From: Oscillospiraceae bacterium
GTDB lineage: Bacteria > Bacillota > Clostridia > Oscillospirales > Ruminococcaceae
Reading direction: 5' to 3'
Assembly: GCA_017394475.1 (NCBI GenBank)
Contig: JAFPYQ010000061.1
Location: 1-10,361 of the forward strand
Length of the DNA: 10,361 nt
Positions 1 to 6,629 of the stretch are shown here, one piece after another. Position numbers and translations under genes: made by a program. Every line of letters begins with the position of its first letter. The first letter of the stretch is position 1. The notes beneath the pieces were generated by a model, which worked only from the letters and a program-made list of their open reading frames with translations, was not told the DNA's origin and did no database searches.

Positions 1-403
1 AGTAATAGTTAGCAGAGGCAATGCCGTAGCTTACATAGGGCAGGAACATTCCGAGGAAATAGAAGAACAGACCGCCCAGCACGATGAACTGGGGAATGCC
101 CCAAAGCTTGGGCTTGGTCACATTATAGATAAAGGTATCAATGATGCCCTTTGTGGTGAAGGGCTGGGTCGGCAGCTCGGGAACAGGAGCTTGATACTGC
201 TGCTGATACTGCTGCTGATAGGGCTGCTGATAACCCTGCTGGGGCTGCTGATAGCCCTGCTGGGGCTGCTGATAGCCCTGCTGGGGCTGCTGATAAGCCT
301 GCTGGGGCTGCTGGGGTGCTGCCTGCTGTCCAAGAGACTGGCCGCAGGAGGTGCAGAAAGCTGTTCCGTCGGGGAGAGATGCTCCGCATTTAGGACAAAA
401 CAT
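1..403 (-). CDS. Zinc-ribbon membrane protein with Gln/Pro/Tyr repeat linker (partial, runs off left edge)
   Basis: An open frame runs from the ATG at 403-401 to the window edge without a stop, giving 134 residues. Residues 3-20 form a short zinc ribbon with two CxxC knuckles (C3/C6 and C17/C20). Residues about 24-72 are a low-complexity linker of Q, P, Y and G, built from about four copies of a seven-residue QQPQQGY-like unit and two shorter YQQQ units. A hydrophobic stretch at about 104-124 (FIVLGGLFFYFLGMFLPYV) is a likely membrane helix, so the ribbon and linker probably project into the cytoplasm. Zinc-ribbon-linker-membrane layouts are common in Bacillota proteins of unknown role. An AGGTGG ribosome site lies seven bases before the ATG. 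It has its own promoter and follows the terminator of the upstream MATE gene. The function is not recognised; reading frame and start are well supported. Confidence 0.8.
   Translation of the reverse strand, partial: MFCPKCGASLPDGTAFCTSCGQSLGQQAAPQQPQQAYQQPQQGYQQPQQGYQQPQQGYQQPYQQQYQQQYQAPVPELPTQPFTTKGIIDTFIYNVTKPKLWGIPQFIVLGGLFFYFLGMFLPYVSYGIASANYY
195..316. repeat. In-frame 21-bp tandem repeat (minisatellite) inside the zinc-ribbon gene
   Basis: Four consecutive 21-bp units lie at 224-244, 245-265, 266-286 and 287-307, each beginning CTGCTGATA and ending CTGCTGGGG on the plus strand. A truncated unit follows at 308-316, and two 12-bp TACTGCTGCTGA units precede them at 195-206 and 207-218. 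Units two and three are identical and the others differ by one or two bases. The period is a multiple of three, so gain or loss of units changes only the length of the Gln/Pro/Tyr linker. Confidence 0.9.
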
Positions 404-449
404 GGTAATTCCACCTTTCATCATATAGATATTTTCCTTGTCAAAACGT

Positions 450-463
450 TACAAGCGTTTGTA
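450..463. promoter_or_regulatory. LacI-family-type operator palindrome near the start of the zinc-ribbon transcript
   Basis: TACAAGCGTTTGTA is a 14-bp palindrome centred on CG with a single mismatched pair. This is the usual shape of operators for LacI/CcpA-family repressors; it matches the cre consensus TGWAARCGYTWNCA at 11 of 14 positions. It lies just downstream of the -10 box at 470-475 (minus strand), over the expected transcription start, where binding would block initiation. The operator role is inferred from symmetry and position only. Confidence 0.45.
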
Positions 464-469
464 TAAATT

Positions 470-498
470 ATTATAGCATTATTTTCCAGTAAAAACAA
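470..498 (-). promoter_or_regulatory. Promoter of the zinc-ribbon gene
   Basis: On the minus strand, TATAAT (475-470) is preceded by an extended TG-C element and, 17 bases upstream, by TTGTTT (498-493). It lies about 67 bases before the ATG and downstream of the terminator of the MATE gene, so the zinc-ribbon gene is an independent unit. Confidence 0.65.
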
Positions 499-602
499 GA
501 TACAGAAAACATTTTCGGCACAATATACAATTAAAGACTGACTTTTGAACCTTAATTCAGCAAGTTAATGTGATGATATGCTGACATTCCCGCAGCACAG
601 GC

Positions 603-644
603 AAAAAAGCGGCACAGTCCGCATATCGTGCCGGGACTGTGCCG
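603..644 (-). terminator. Intrinsic terminator of the MATE-ATPase gene
   Basis: An 11-bp perfect stem pairs 610-620 (CGGCACAGTCC) with 634-644 around a 13-base loop. On the minus strand it is followed by C and then six T (608-603). It lies 14 bases past the stop codon at 661-659. Confidence 0.9.
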
Positions 645-658
645 TTTCAGCTCTGTTA

Positions 659-2413
659 TCAGATCGTAAGTGTAAGGTTGTTGAGGCCGAGGGTGTTGAC
701 ATAGTTCACCTTTTTGACCATGCCCATTACCATTCTGATGCCGATGTGATCCTCGCGGCCCTCGTCCTCCTTATGGATCTCGAAGTACTTCACGGGGTCG
801 AAGTGGACGCAGTTATCGCGGATGCGGATAACGGGGCCGTCCTCCTTTATAAGGATCCTGATGTCGATATAATGCTCGTCGTCGTCCTTATGGAAGCTGT
901 GCTGGATAGTATTGTTGGCCATTTCCTCCACGCAGAGGGCGATCATCCTGCTTAGACGCTCCTCAAGCCCCCGGGAGGAGCAGAACCTTGCGGCCGCCTC
1001 TGATGTTCTTGAAACATCCTCGGGGTCGGTTATGGAGCGCTCGAAGCAGTCCTCGTCGGGAATGCCGAAGTCGTCGGGTATCAGCGAGAAATTCTCTGCG
1101 GTAAAGGACACCCGTTTGTTCTCGCGGAACACGAACACCGCAATAAAGGCAAGGGTGAGCAGCTCTCCGCTGAGGAAGCCCAGCCAAGCGCCGTTTATTC
1201 GCAGGAATCGGCTTAGGATGAATGCCGAAAGGGTAGGCAGGACGAAATTCTGAAGCACGGAGATGACCTGCGTCAGCTTGATGCGGTCGATGCCTTGATA
1301 GTAGTTCTTGAAGCAGGTGTTGAAGGCGCAGGGCACCAGTGACAGCACGAACAGCCGCATACCGTTGACGGCCAGATGCTCGGCGGCACGGTTCTCAAGG
1401 AAGAGCCCCACCAGCGGGCGTGCGGCGATCAGCACCACCGCCGTGACGACCCCGCATATCAGCGCGGAGAAATATATCATTGTCTTTACGACGGTGCGCA
1501 GGGCATTCTTGTCGTAGTCGCTGTAGAAGATAGAGGACAGCATCAGTGTTACCGAGGCGATGCCCGAGCTGAAGGAATAGCAGATATTGCCTGCCGACTG
1601 TATGACCGAATAGGCCGCAACGGCAAGTATTCCGCCGACGTTCAGGAGTATCTTGTTAAGCAGGAAGGTGAGCAGCACAAGGCTTAGCTGGTTCACCAGC
1701 GTAGGCACGCCCGCCAGCACCAGCTGCTTGATGACCGCCCGCTTTATCAGCTTCGGACGGAAGCGGAAAACGCACTTTTTCTTGAAGAAGTAAGCCAGTC
1801 CCAAAAGGAAGGCGATATAGTAGCTAAGCGACGAGGCCAGCCCCATGCCGAGGGTGCCGCCGTGGAAGGCCAGCACGTTCAGCAGGTCGAAGATGATATC
1901 TCCCACCGTCATCATCGCAACGGCCACCACCAGCCTTATCCTGTTTCCCGAAAGCTGCATATAGGGCACCATGACCTGTGCGCCCATAAAGGCGGGGGCG
2001 CCGATTATAAAGCCCCGGAGATAGTCCTTCGTAAGCTCGAAAACAAGATTGTGCGGGCCGGGACGTCCCGCGCCCAGCAGGGTGCATATGGGCCCTGTGA
2101 ATATCAGTATAAGCGCAACGCCGATGCCCGAGATAAGCACCGCCAGCATGACCGAGGTCGAAAATGCTGCGTTGGTGCCCTTACGGTCGCCGACTCCCAT
2201 GCTCTTGCCGCAGACCACTTGAACGCCCGCCGAGATAAGGTTGCCGAAGGCGGCGAACACCAGCAGCACCGGCGCAGCCAGCCCGTAGGCGGTCATAGCC
2301 TCGACACCGAGAAAGCGCCCGATCATTATGCTGTCAATAAGCATACACACCATTACCGTCATGGACGACAATATCTGTGTCAGCAGCATTTGTCTGAAAA
2401 GCTTCTTTATCAT
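659..2413 (-). CDS. MATE-family transporter fused to a C-terminal anti-sigma-like (HATPase) ATP-binding domain
   Basis: This gene encodes 584 residues. Residues 1 to about 432 are a complete MATE/MatE multidrug or metabolite exporter with about twelve hydrophobic helices; typical N-lobe features are LIDSIMIGRFLG near 25-35 and VPYMQLSGNR near 149-158. About 450-584 form a GHKL-type ATP-binding domain resembling SpoIIAB/RsbW anti-sigma kinases. Its N box (residues 492-505) has E497 and N501 in E-x-x-x-N spacing followed by H505. The G1 box is RDNCVHFDP (532-540), with Cys where Gly is usual, and the G2-like segment is HIGIRMVMGM (556-565). Ordinary MATE proteins end at about 450 residues. The start at 2413 is preferred because a GGGAG site lies ten bases upstream and a consensus promoter lies at 2463-2491; the in-frame extension to 2605 would cross that promoter. 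Likely role: membrane efflux coupled to an ATP-binding or regulatory domain. Substrate and partner are unknown. Confidence 0.88.
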   Translation of the reverse strand: MIKKLFRQMLLTQILSSMTVMVCMLIDSIMIGRFLGVEAMTAYGLAAPVLLVFAAFGNLISAGVQVVCGKSMGVGDRKGTNAAFSTSVMLAVLISGIGVALILIFTGPICTLLGAGRPGPHNLVFELTKDYLRGFIIGAPAFMGAQVMVPYMQLSGNRIRLVVAVAMMTVGDIIFDLLNVLAFHGGTLGMGLASSLSYYIAFLLGLAYFFKKKCVFRFRPKLIKRAVIKQLVLAGVPTLVNQLSLVLLTFLLNKILLNVGGILAVAAYSVIQSAGNICYSFSSGIASVTLMLSSIFYSDYDKNALRTVVKTMIYFSALICGVVTAVVLIAARPLVGLFLENRAAEHLAVNGMRLFVLSLVPCAFNTCFKNYYQGIDRIKLTQVISVLQNFVLPTLSAFILSRFLRINGAWLGFLSGELLTLAFIAVFVFRENKRVSFTAENFSLIPDDFGIPDEDCFERSITDPEDVSRTSEAAARFCSSRGLEERLSRMIALCVEEMANNTIQHSFHKDDDEHYIDIRILIKEDGPVIRIRDNCVHFDPVKYFEIHKEDEGREDHIGIRMVMGMVKKVNYVNTLGLNNLTLTI

Positions 2414-2462
2414 CAAATAAAAACTCCCGAGAAGTAATAGTACACGAAAGCAGTACCACCTT

Positions 2463-2491
2463 ATTATAATACAAAGGATTTGGAATGTCAA
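2463..2491 (-). promoter_or_regulatory. Perfect-consensus promoter of the MATE-ATPase gene
   Basis: On the minus strand, TTGACA (2491-2486) and TATAAT (2468-2463) are separated by exactly 17 bases, matching both SigA hexamers. The expected transcript start is about 40-45 bases before the ATG at 2413, which fixes the start codon downstream of the promoter. Confidence 0.85.
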
Positions 2492-2496
2492 GGGGA

Positions 2497-2514
2497 GCGC
2501 CGCCGCGGCGGCGC
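2497..2514. repeat. 18-bp perfect GC-only palindrome next to the MATE promoter
   Basis: GCGCCGCCGCGGCGGCGC is its own reverse complement, and it overlaps a second palindrome, GGCGCGCC, at 2510-2517. It ends five bases upstream of the -35 box of the minus-strand promoter. Every base is G or C, unlike the AT-rich DNA around it. It could be a regulator site or a DNA cruciform. It has no T tract on either side, so it is not a normal terminator. Confidence 0.6.
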
Positions 2515-2642
2515 GCCATGCCGTCGCACCCGACATTGATCGGCAGGATAGATTTGTTTTGCTCCGGATCGTACAATGGTTCAAGCTTAAGTATTTACAG
2601 ATCACAGCTTGCCTGTTATTGTTTTACACCAAAGGCTGTGTA

Positions 2643-2671
2643 TTGCAAAACCGGACAGAATGTGATATAAT
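2643..2671 (+). promoter_or_regulatory. Promoter of the pseudouridine synthase gene
   Basis: TTGCAA (2643-2648), a 17-base spacer and an extended TG-A-TATAAT (-10 at 2666-2671). The ATG at 2690 is only 18 bases past the -10 box, so the leader should be about a dozen bases long and consist of little more than the ribosome site GGGGGTGGG. Confidence 0.75.
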
Positions 2672-2689
2672 CTGAACGGGGGTGGGAAA

Positions 2690-3397
2690 ATGCGGCTTGA
2701 CAGATTTATCGCCTCGCAGCGGGGAGAGCTTTCCCGCAGCGATGTAAAGGAGCTTTGCCGAAGAGGACAGGTGACCGTCAACGGTGCGGCCGTCAAGCGC
2801 TCCGATGTGGAGATAGACGAAAACCGGGACGAGATATGCGTCCGCGGCGAGGCGGTCGGCTACCGGGAGCATATTTACATAATGCTCAATAAGCCGCAGG
2901 GGGTGGTCTGTGCCACCCGGGACGGCCTTTCAAAGACGGTGCTGGAGCTTATCCCGCCGGAGCTTCGGCGGCGTGGGCTTTTCCCGGCCGGCCGCCTTGA
3001 CAAGGACACCGAGGGCTTTGTGCTTATCACCGACGACGGAGCCCTCGCTCACAAAATGCTTTCGCCCAAAAGCCATGTGCCGAAGACCTATCTTGTGCGG
3101 ACGGCCTATCCCGTGGCGGAGGAGCTTGTTCCGGCCTTTGCACAGGGGCTGACTATCGACGGAGGGGAGACCTGTCTGCCGGCGGAGCTTATCCTCACCG
3201 ATGACCCCTTTCAGTGCAGGCTTGTGATACATGAGGGGAAGTATCATCAGGTCAAGAGGATGTTCGAGGCCTGCGGCAACAGAGTGACATCACTTAAACG
3301 TATAAGTATCGGCAGACTCGCGCTTGACGAAAATCTGCCTCTCGGGGGCTGCTTGGAGATATTGCACAAAGATGTTGAAAAACTTTTGTCATGTTAG
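2690..3397 (+). CDS. rsuA: 16S rRNA pseudouridine synthase, RsuA family
   Basis: The 235-residue protein matches the usual RsuA length (about 230). Residues 1-50 form an S4 RNA-binding domain (MRLDRFIASQ start, then VTVNG at 28-32). The catalytic domain follows, with the active-site motif GRLDKDTEGF at 101-110 carrying the catalytic Asp104, then VLITDDG (111-117), the SPKSHVPKTYLV segment (125-136), the EGKYHQVKRM motif (182-191) and LKRISIG (202-208). RsuA converts a single uridine (U516 in E. coli numbering) of 16S rRNA to pseudouridine in the cytoplasm. The segments around the active site and the HVPKTY motif fit RsuA better than the 23S-acting RluB/E/F relatives, though family members are hard to separate by eye. 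The gene has its own promoter and a G-rich ribosome site, and is divergent from the MATE gene. Confidence 0.9.
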   Translation: MRLDRFIASQRGELSRSDVKELCRRGQVTVNGAAVKRSDVEIDENRDEICVRGEAVGYREHIYIMLNKPQGVVCATRDGLSKTVLELIPPELRRRGLFPAGRLDKDTEGFVLITDDGALAHKMLSPKSHVPKTYLVRTAYPVAEELVPAFAQGLTIDGGETCLPAELILTDDPFQCRLVIHEGKYHQVKRMFEACGNRVTSLKRISIGRLALDENLPLGGCLEILHKDVEKLLSC

Positions 3398-3484
3398 AAA
3401 TTCGATTACCATATTTTACCAGCGTTTGGCGTTTTTTCGTCAATATTTATAAAGAGTTGTAATAAAGTTTAGTTAAAAAAACTC

Positions 3485-3513
3485 TTGTGTTCATGTGAAA
3501 AATTTGCTATTAT
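3485..3513 (+). promoter_or_regulatory. Promoter of the sugar ABC ATPase gene
   Basis: TTGTGT (3485-3490), a 17-base spacer and an extended TG-C-TATTAT (-10 at 3508-3513). The leader of about 55 bases contains a weak CTAAT/ATTAG inverted repeat (3525-3529 with 3538-3542) and ends with AGGAGG (3556-3561). No convincing terminator of the preceding gene was found, so some read-through from upstream is possible. Confidence 0.6.
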
Positions 3514-3572
3514 AGTATTGTCAGCTAATCTTAGAAAATTAGTAATACTTAAATTAGGAGGTTCTTATAAAC

Positions 3573-4721
3573 ATGGCAAGTGTATCATTAAGGGAGATTT
3601 ATAAGAAGTATGCAGGCGGTGTTATCGCAGTATCCGATTTCAATATCGAGATCAAGGACAAGGAGTTCATCATCCTGGTAGGTCCTTCCGGCTGCGGTAA
3701 GTCCACAACACTCAGAATGATCGCGGGTCTTGAGGAGATCAGCGAGGGCGAGCTTTACATCGGCGATAAGCTTGTAAACGACATCGCTCCTAAGGACAGA
3801 GATATCGCAATGGTTTTCCAGAACTACGCTCTGTATCCCCATATGACAGTATTTGAGAATATGGCGTTCGGTCTGAAGCTCCGCAAGGTGCCCAAGGACG
3901 AGATCAGCCGCAAGGTTGAAGAAGCTGCAAGGATCCTCGACATCTCTCACCTGCTCTCCAGAAAGCCCAAGGCTCTTTCCGGTGGTCAGAGACAGCGTGT
4001 TGCTCTCGGTCGTGCTATCGTTCGTGAGCCCCAGGTATTCCTTCTCGACGAGCCTCTTTCCAACCTCGATGCAAAGCTCCGTGCACAGATGAGAACCGAG
4101 ATCTCCAAGCTCCATCAGAAACTCGGTACTACATTCATCTACGTTACACATGACCAGACAGAGGCTATGACAATGGGTGACCGTATCGTTGTTATGAAGG
4201 ACGGTTTCGTTCAGCAGGTAGATACTCCCCAGAACCTCTACACCAGCCCTGTTAACCAGTTCGTTGCAGGATTCATGGGTTCACCTCAGATGAACTTCGT
4301 TGATGCTTACCTCAGAAAGATCGACGGCAAGTACACCGTAGAGTTCGGCTCTGAGGACACCAAGACCACAAGAGGCGTCAAGTACTACGTTGAGATCCCC
4401 GAGTCCAAGATCACAGACAATGAGCTCACACTCGCTGAACTCGTTGACAAGGAGATCGTTCTCGGTGTTCGTCCCGAGGATATCCACGATGAGCAGATGT
4501 TCCTCTCCGCCGCTTCCACAGGCGTTATCGAGACAGACGTTATCATCACCGAAATGATGGGTGCTGAGACATATCTCTATCTCGAGTGCGAGGGCATTCC
4601 TCTCACAGCTCGTGTTGACCCCAGATCAACAGCTCGTCCTCAGGACAAGATCACAGTTGCTATCGATCCCAACAAGATCCACATCTTCGACAAGGAAACA
4701 GAGAAGACTGTTATCAACTGA
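3573..4721 (+). CDS. msmK: Sugar ABC transporter ATP-binding protein, MsmK/MsmX/UgpC type
   Basis: The 382-residue ATPase belongs to the carbohydrate-uptake (CUT1) class. Walker A is GPSGCGKST (37-45), the Q loop is at Q83, the signature LSGGQ at 135-139, Walker B VFLLDE at 155-160, the D loop SNLDA at 163-167 and the switch histidine H193. Residues about 235-382 form the regulatory OB/TOBE region typical of MalK-like proteins, including [10 protein letters not shown] near 300. It should power ATP-dependent oligosaccharide import from the cytoplasmic face of the membrane. No permease or solute-binding gene adjoins it, which fits the known MsmK/MsmX behaviour of one ATPase serving several distant sugar transporters. 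AGGAGG lies eleven bases before the ATG. Codon choice is narrow (GTT, ATC, CTC, TCC), suggesting high expression. The partner transporters are unknown. Confidence 0.93.
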   Translation: MASVSLREIYKKYAGGVIAVSDFNIEIKDKEFIILVGPSGCGKSTTLRMIAGLEEISEGELYIGDKLVNDIAPKDRDIAMVFQNYALYPHMTVFENMAFGLKLRKVPKDEISRKVEEAARILDISHLLSRKPKALSGGQRQRVALGRAIVREPQVFLLDEPLSNLDAKLRAQMRTEISKLHQKLGTTFIYVTHDQTEAMTMGDRIVVMKDGFVQQVDTPQNLYTSPVNQFVAGFMGSPQMNFVDAYLRKIDGKYTVEFGSEDTKTTRGVKYYVEIPESKITDNELTLAELVDKEIVLGVRPEDIHDEQMFLSAASTGVIETDVIITEMMGAETYLYLECEGIPLTARVDPRSTARPQDKITVAIDPNKIHIFDKETEKTVIN

Positions 4722-4737
4722 TCACTATGCACACACA

Positions 4738-4769
4738 AAGCCCTTCCCTCCGCGGGAAGGGCTTTTATT
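4738..4769 (+). terminator. Intrinsic terminator of the sugar ABC ATPase gene
   Basis: An 11-bp perfect stem, AAGCCCTTCCC (4738-4748) with 4754-4764, closes a five-base loop and runs into TTATT. It lies 16 bases past the stop codon. Confidence 0.92.
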
Positions 4770-4821
4770 CTGTCCCCCGTCCCTTCTAATTGATTTCTAA
4801 TATTTCTATGGATTTCTTAAC

Positions 4822-4850
4822 TTGACTTTGTGACAGAAATGTGATAATAT
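4822..4850 (+). promoter_or_regulatory. Promoter of the flotillin gene
   Basis: TTGACT (4822-4827), a 17-base spacer and an extended TG-A-TAATAT (-10 at 4845-4850). GATAAT at 4843-4848 is an alternative -10. The leader to the chosen ATG at 4950 would be about 93 bases. Confidence 0.65.
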
Positions 4851-4880
4851 TAAATCATTGAGATCAACACACTTAGTTAA

Positions 4881-4931
4881 GACAGAACACAGGCTGCCGA
4901 TCCTCGTGGTCGGTATTGCGTTATGTCTGTC
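4881..4931 (+). promoter_or_regulatory. Structured 5' leader of the flotillin mRNA
   Basis: A hairpin pairs TGCCGA (4895-4900) with TCGGTA (4910-4915), continued by CC/GG after a bulged T, around a TCGT loop. An outer stem pairs GACAGA (4881-4886) with TCTGTC (4926-4931). The outer arm ends five bases before the ribosome site and covers the weaker upstream ATG at 4923. It could stabilise the mRNA or tune translation; no known riboswitch is recognised. Confidence 0.35.
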
Positions 4932-4935
4932 AAAT

Positions 4936-4941
4936 GGGAGG
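4936..4941 (+). promoter_or_regulatory. Ribosome binding site that decides the flotillin start
   Basis: GGGAGG is eight bases before the ATG at 4950, an ideal distance. The in-frame ATG at 4923 has no purine-rich site at a useful distance, so 4950 is the better start. Confidence 0.75.
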
Positions 4942-4949
4942 ATAAGGAT

Positions 4950-6563
4950 ATGTTAGGACTTGTTTACACAGGGGCTGCTATCGGTGGACTTCCGATAAGC
5001 GGCGGGACGATAGCCGGCATCATTGCAGTGGTTCTTATCATCATCGTTCTGGCCTCGGGCTATGTTAAAGCTCCGCCCGATAAGGCATTCATCATCTCGG
5101 GTCTCGGCAAGAGAGCCAAGGTGGTCATCGGTAAGGCTGCTATCAAGATACCTTTCTTTGAAAGGCTCGATAAACTCGATCTCGGGCTCATGCCCGTTGA
5201 TGTAAAGACGGCATCCGCTGTTCCCACAGCTGATTATATCAATATCTCGGTAGACGGTATCGTAAACGTCAAGGTTTCCCTCACGGATTCCGGACTGGCT
5301 CTTGCTCAGCAGAACTTCCTCAATAAGGACAGGAAGTACATCGTTTCCGTTGCAAGAGAGGTGCTCGAAGGTAATATGCGTGAGATCGTTGGTACCATGG
5401 AACTCCGCGAAATGGTATCCAACCGTCAGAAATTCGCAGACAAGGTAAAGGAGAACGCATCTCCTGACCTCGCCAACATGGGTCTTGAGATAGTATCCTT
5501 CAACGTTCAGAACTTCACAGACTCCCAGGGCGTCATCGACAACCTCGGTATCGACAACATCTCCAAGATCCAGAAGGATGCATCCATAGCAAGAGCAAAT
5601 GCTGACCGCGACGTTGCAGTTGCACGGGCTGAGGCAAACAAGCAGGCTAATGATGCCAGAGTAGCTGCAGATCTTGAGATCGCTATGAAGAACAACGACC
5701 TGTCCATCAAGCAGGCCGAACTCAAAAAGGCATCTGATATCAAGCAGGCCGAGGCTGATGCTGCATATAAGATCCAGGAAGAAGAGCAGCGCAAGCAGAT
5801 CGAGATCACTACCGCCGATGCGAACATCGCTCGTCAGGAGAAGGAAGTTGAGCTCGAGACCCAGAGGATCGCTATCCAGGAGCGCAAGCTCGATGCAGAG
5901 GTAAGAAAGCAGGCTGAGGCTCGCAAGTTCGAGCAGCAGCAGAAGGCTGACGCATTCCTCTACACAAGGCAGCGCGAGGTCGAGGCTAAGAAGTTCGAGG
6001 ATATCCAGAGCGCAGAGGCTGAACTGGCTGTAAAGCAGCGTGAGGCAGATGCAGCATACTATGCAGCAGAGCAGGATGCAAAGGCACAGCGCGCAAAGGC
6101 AGAGGCTGCAAAGTATGCAGCTGAGCAGGAGGCTGAAGGTATCAAGGCTAAGGGTCTTGCAGAGGCTGAGGCTGTAAAGGCAAAGGCTCTGGCTGAGGCT
6201 GAAGGTCTTAACAAGAAGGCTGAGGCTATGCAGAAGATGCAGGAAGCAGCTATCCTCCAGATGTACTTCGAGAAGCTCCCCGAGATCGCAAAGGCTGTTG
6301 CAGAGCCTCTCACAAACATCGACTCCATCACAATGTACGGCGACGGCAATACAACAAAGCTCGTTTCCGACATCACTCAGTCCACCACCCAGATCTCCAG
6401 CGGTCTGCTTGACGGAATGGGCATCTCACTGCAGGATCTCCTCAGCAGTGTTCTCACAGGAAAGGCTATCGCTACCGGCATAAACTCCACCGAGGATAAG
6501 AAGCCCGGCAACGTTACCATCATCCACAACAATGAGAATGGCGCAACTCAGGAAACATTCTGA
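4950..6563 (+). CDS. Flotillin-like SPFH/band 7 membrane scaffold protein
   Basis: From the ATG at 4950 the protein has 537 residues. A membrane helix at about 19-36 (AGIIAVVLIIIVLASGYV) anchors it. An SPFH/band 7 domain covers about 40-205, starting at the typical APPDKAFIISG. Residues about 208-435 form a long Glu/Ala/Lys/Gln coiled coil with repeated AEA-type heptads (for example KAKALAEAEG near 410-419), followed by the conserved flotillin tail IDSITMYGDG (457-466) and a variable, polar C-terminus. The length and EA-rich coiled coil match FloT/YuaG and YqiK rather than the shorter FloA. Flotillins oligomerise on the inner membrane and organise membrane microdomains and fluidity. The NfeD-family partner often found next to bacterial flotillin genes is not adjacent here. 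Codon choice is narrow, as in the preceding ABC gene. The alternative ATG at 4923 would add nine residues. Confidence 0.92.
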   Translation: MLGLVYTGAAIGGLPISGGTIAGIIAVVLIIIVLASGYVKAPPDKAFIISGLGKRAKVVIGKAAIKIPFFERLDKLDLGLMPVDVKTASAVPTADYINISVDGIVNVKVSLTDSGLALAQQNFLNKDRKYIVSVAREVLEGNMREIVGTMELREMVSNRQKFADKVKENASPDLANMGLEIVSFNVQNFTDSQGVIDNLGIDNISKIQKDASIARANADRDVAVARAEANKQANDARVAADLEIAMKNNDLSIKQAELKKASDIKQAEADAAYKIQEEEQRKQIEITTADANIARQEKEVELETQRIAIQERKLDAEVRKQAEARKFEQQQKADAFLYTRQREVEAKKFEDIQSAEAELAVKQREADAAYYAAEQDAKAQRAKAEAAKYAAEQEAEGIKAKGLAEAEAVKAKALAEAEGLNKKAEAMQKMQEAAILQMYFEKLPEIAKAVAEPLTNIDSITMYGDGNTTKLVSDITQSTTQISSGLLDGMGISLQDLLSSVLTGKAIATGINSTEDKKPGNVTIIHNNENGATQETF

Positions 6564-6564
6564 T

Positions 6565-6605
6565 AAAAAACGGGGCAGTGGGCAGAACTCACTGCCCCTC
6601 TCTTA
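6565..6605. terminator. Hairpin after the flotillin gene, terminator-like only on the minus strand
   Basis: GGGGCAGTG (6572-6580) pairs perfectly with CACTGCCCC (6590-6598) around a nine-base loop. On the plus strand the tail is only TCTCTTAT, a poor T tract. The A run at 6565-6570 gives six T on the minus strand. For plus-strand transcription it is probably a leaky terminator or a stabiliser of the flotillin mRNA 3' end, letting some transcripts continue into the gene at 6630. Confidence 0.6.
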
Positions 6606-6629
6606 TCGACAGCTACGGGAGGGAACGGA

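Noticed and set aside
195..316. Possible CRISPR array
   Set aside because: The 21-bp units are directly adjacent without spacers and lie in frame inside a coding gene.
118..414. Ser/Pro-rich and Leu-rich open frames across the repeat on both strands
   Set aside because: They are other frames of the 21-bp repeat; only the minus-strand frame starting at 403 encodes a zinc ribbon with a good ribosome site.
1862..2437. 191-residue plus-strand open frame opposite the MATE gene
   Set aside because: Its composition (His, Arg and Gln rich, no motifs) is typical of an antisense shadow, and it has no ribosome site.
2414..2605. N-terminal extension of the MATE protein by 64 residues from an ATG at 2605
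   Set aside because: The extension crosses a perfect TTGACA-17-TATAAT promoter, has low-complexity content from the GC palindrome, and MATE homology begins at MIKKLFRQ.
3420..3441. Terminator of the pseudouridine synthase gene at GCGTTTGGCGTTTTTT
   Set aside because: Only about three base pairs can form before the T run, too weak to call.
3451..3486. AAGAGTT/AACTCTT inverted repeat as a terminator
   Set aside because: Seven AT-rich pairs with a loop of about 21 bases and no T tract; it also runs into the predicted -35 box of the ABC gene.
3588..4151. 187-residue minus-strand open frame opposite the ABC ATPase
   Set aside because: It is the reverse frame of a highly conserved gene and shows no domain or start signal.
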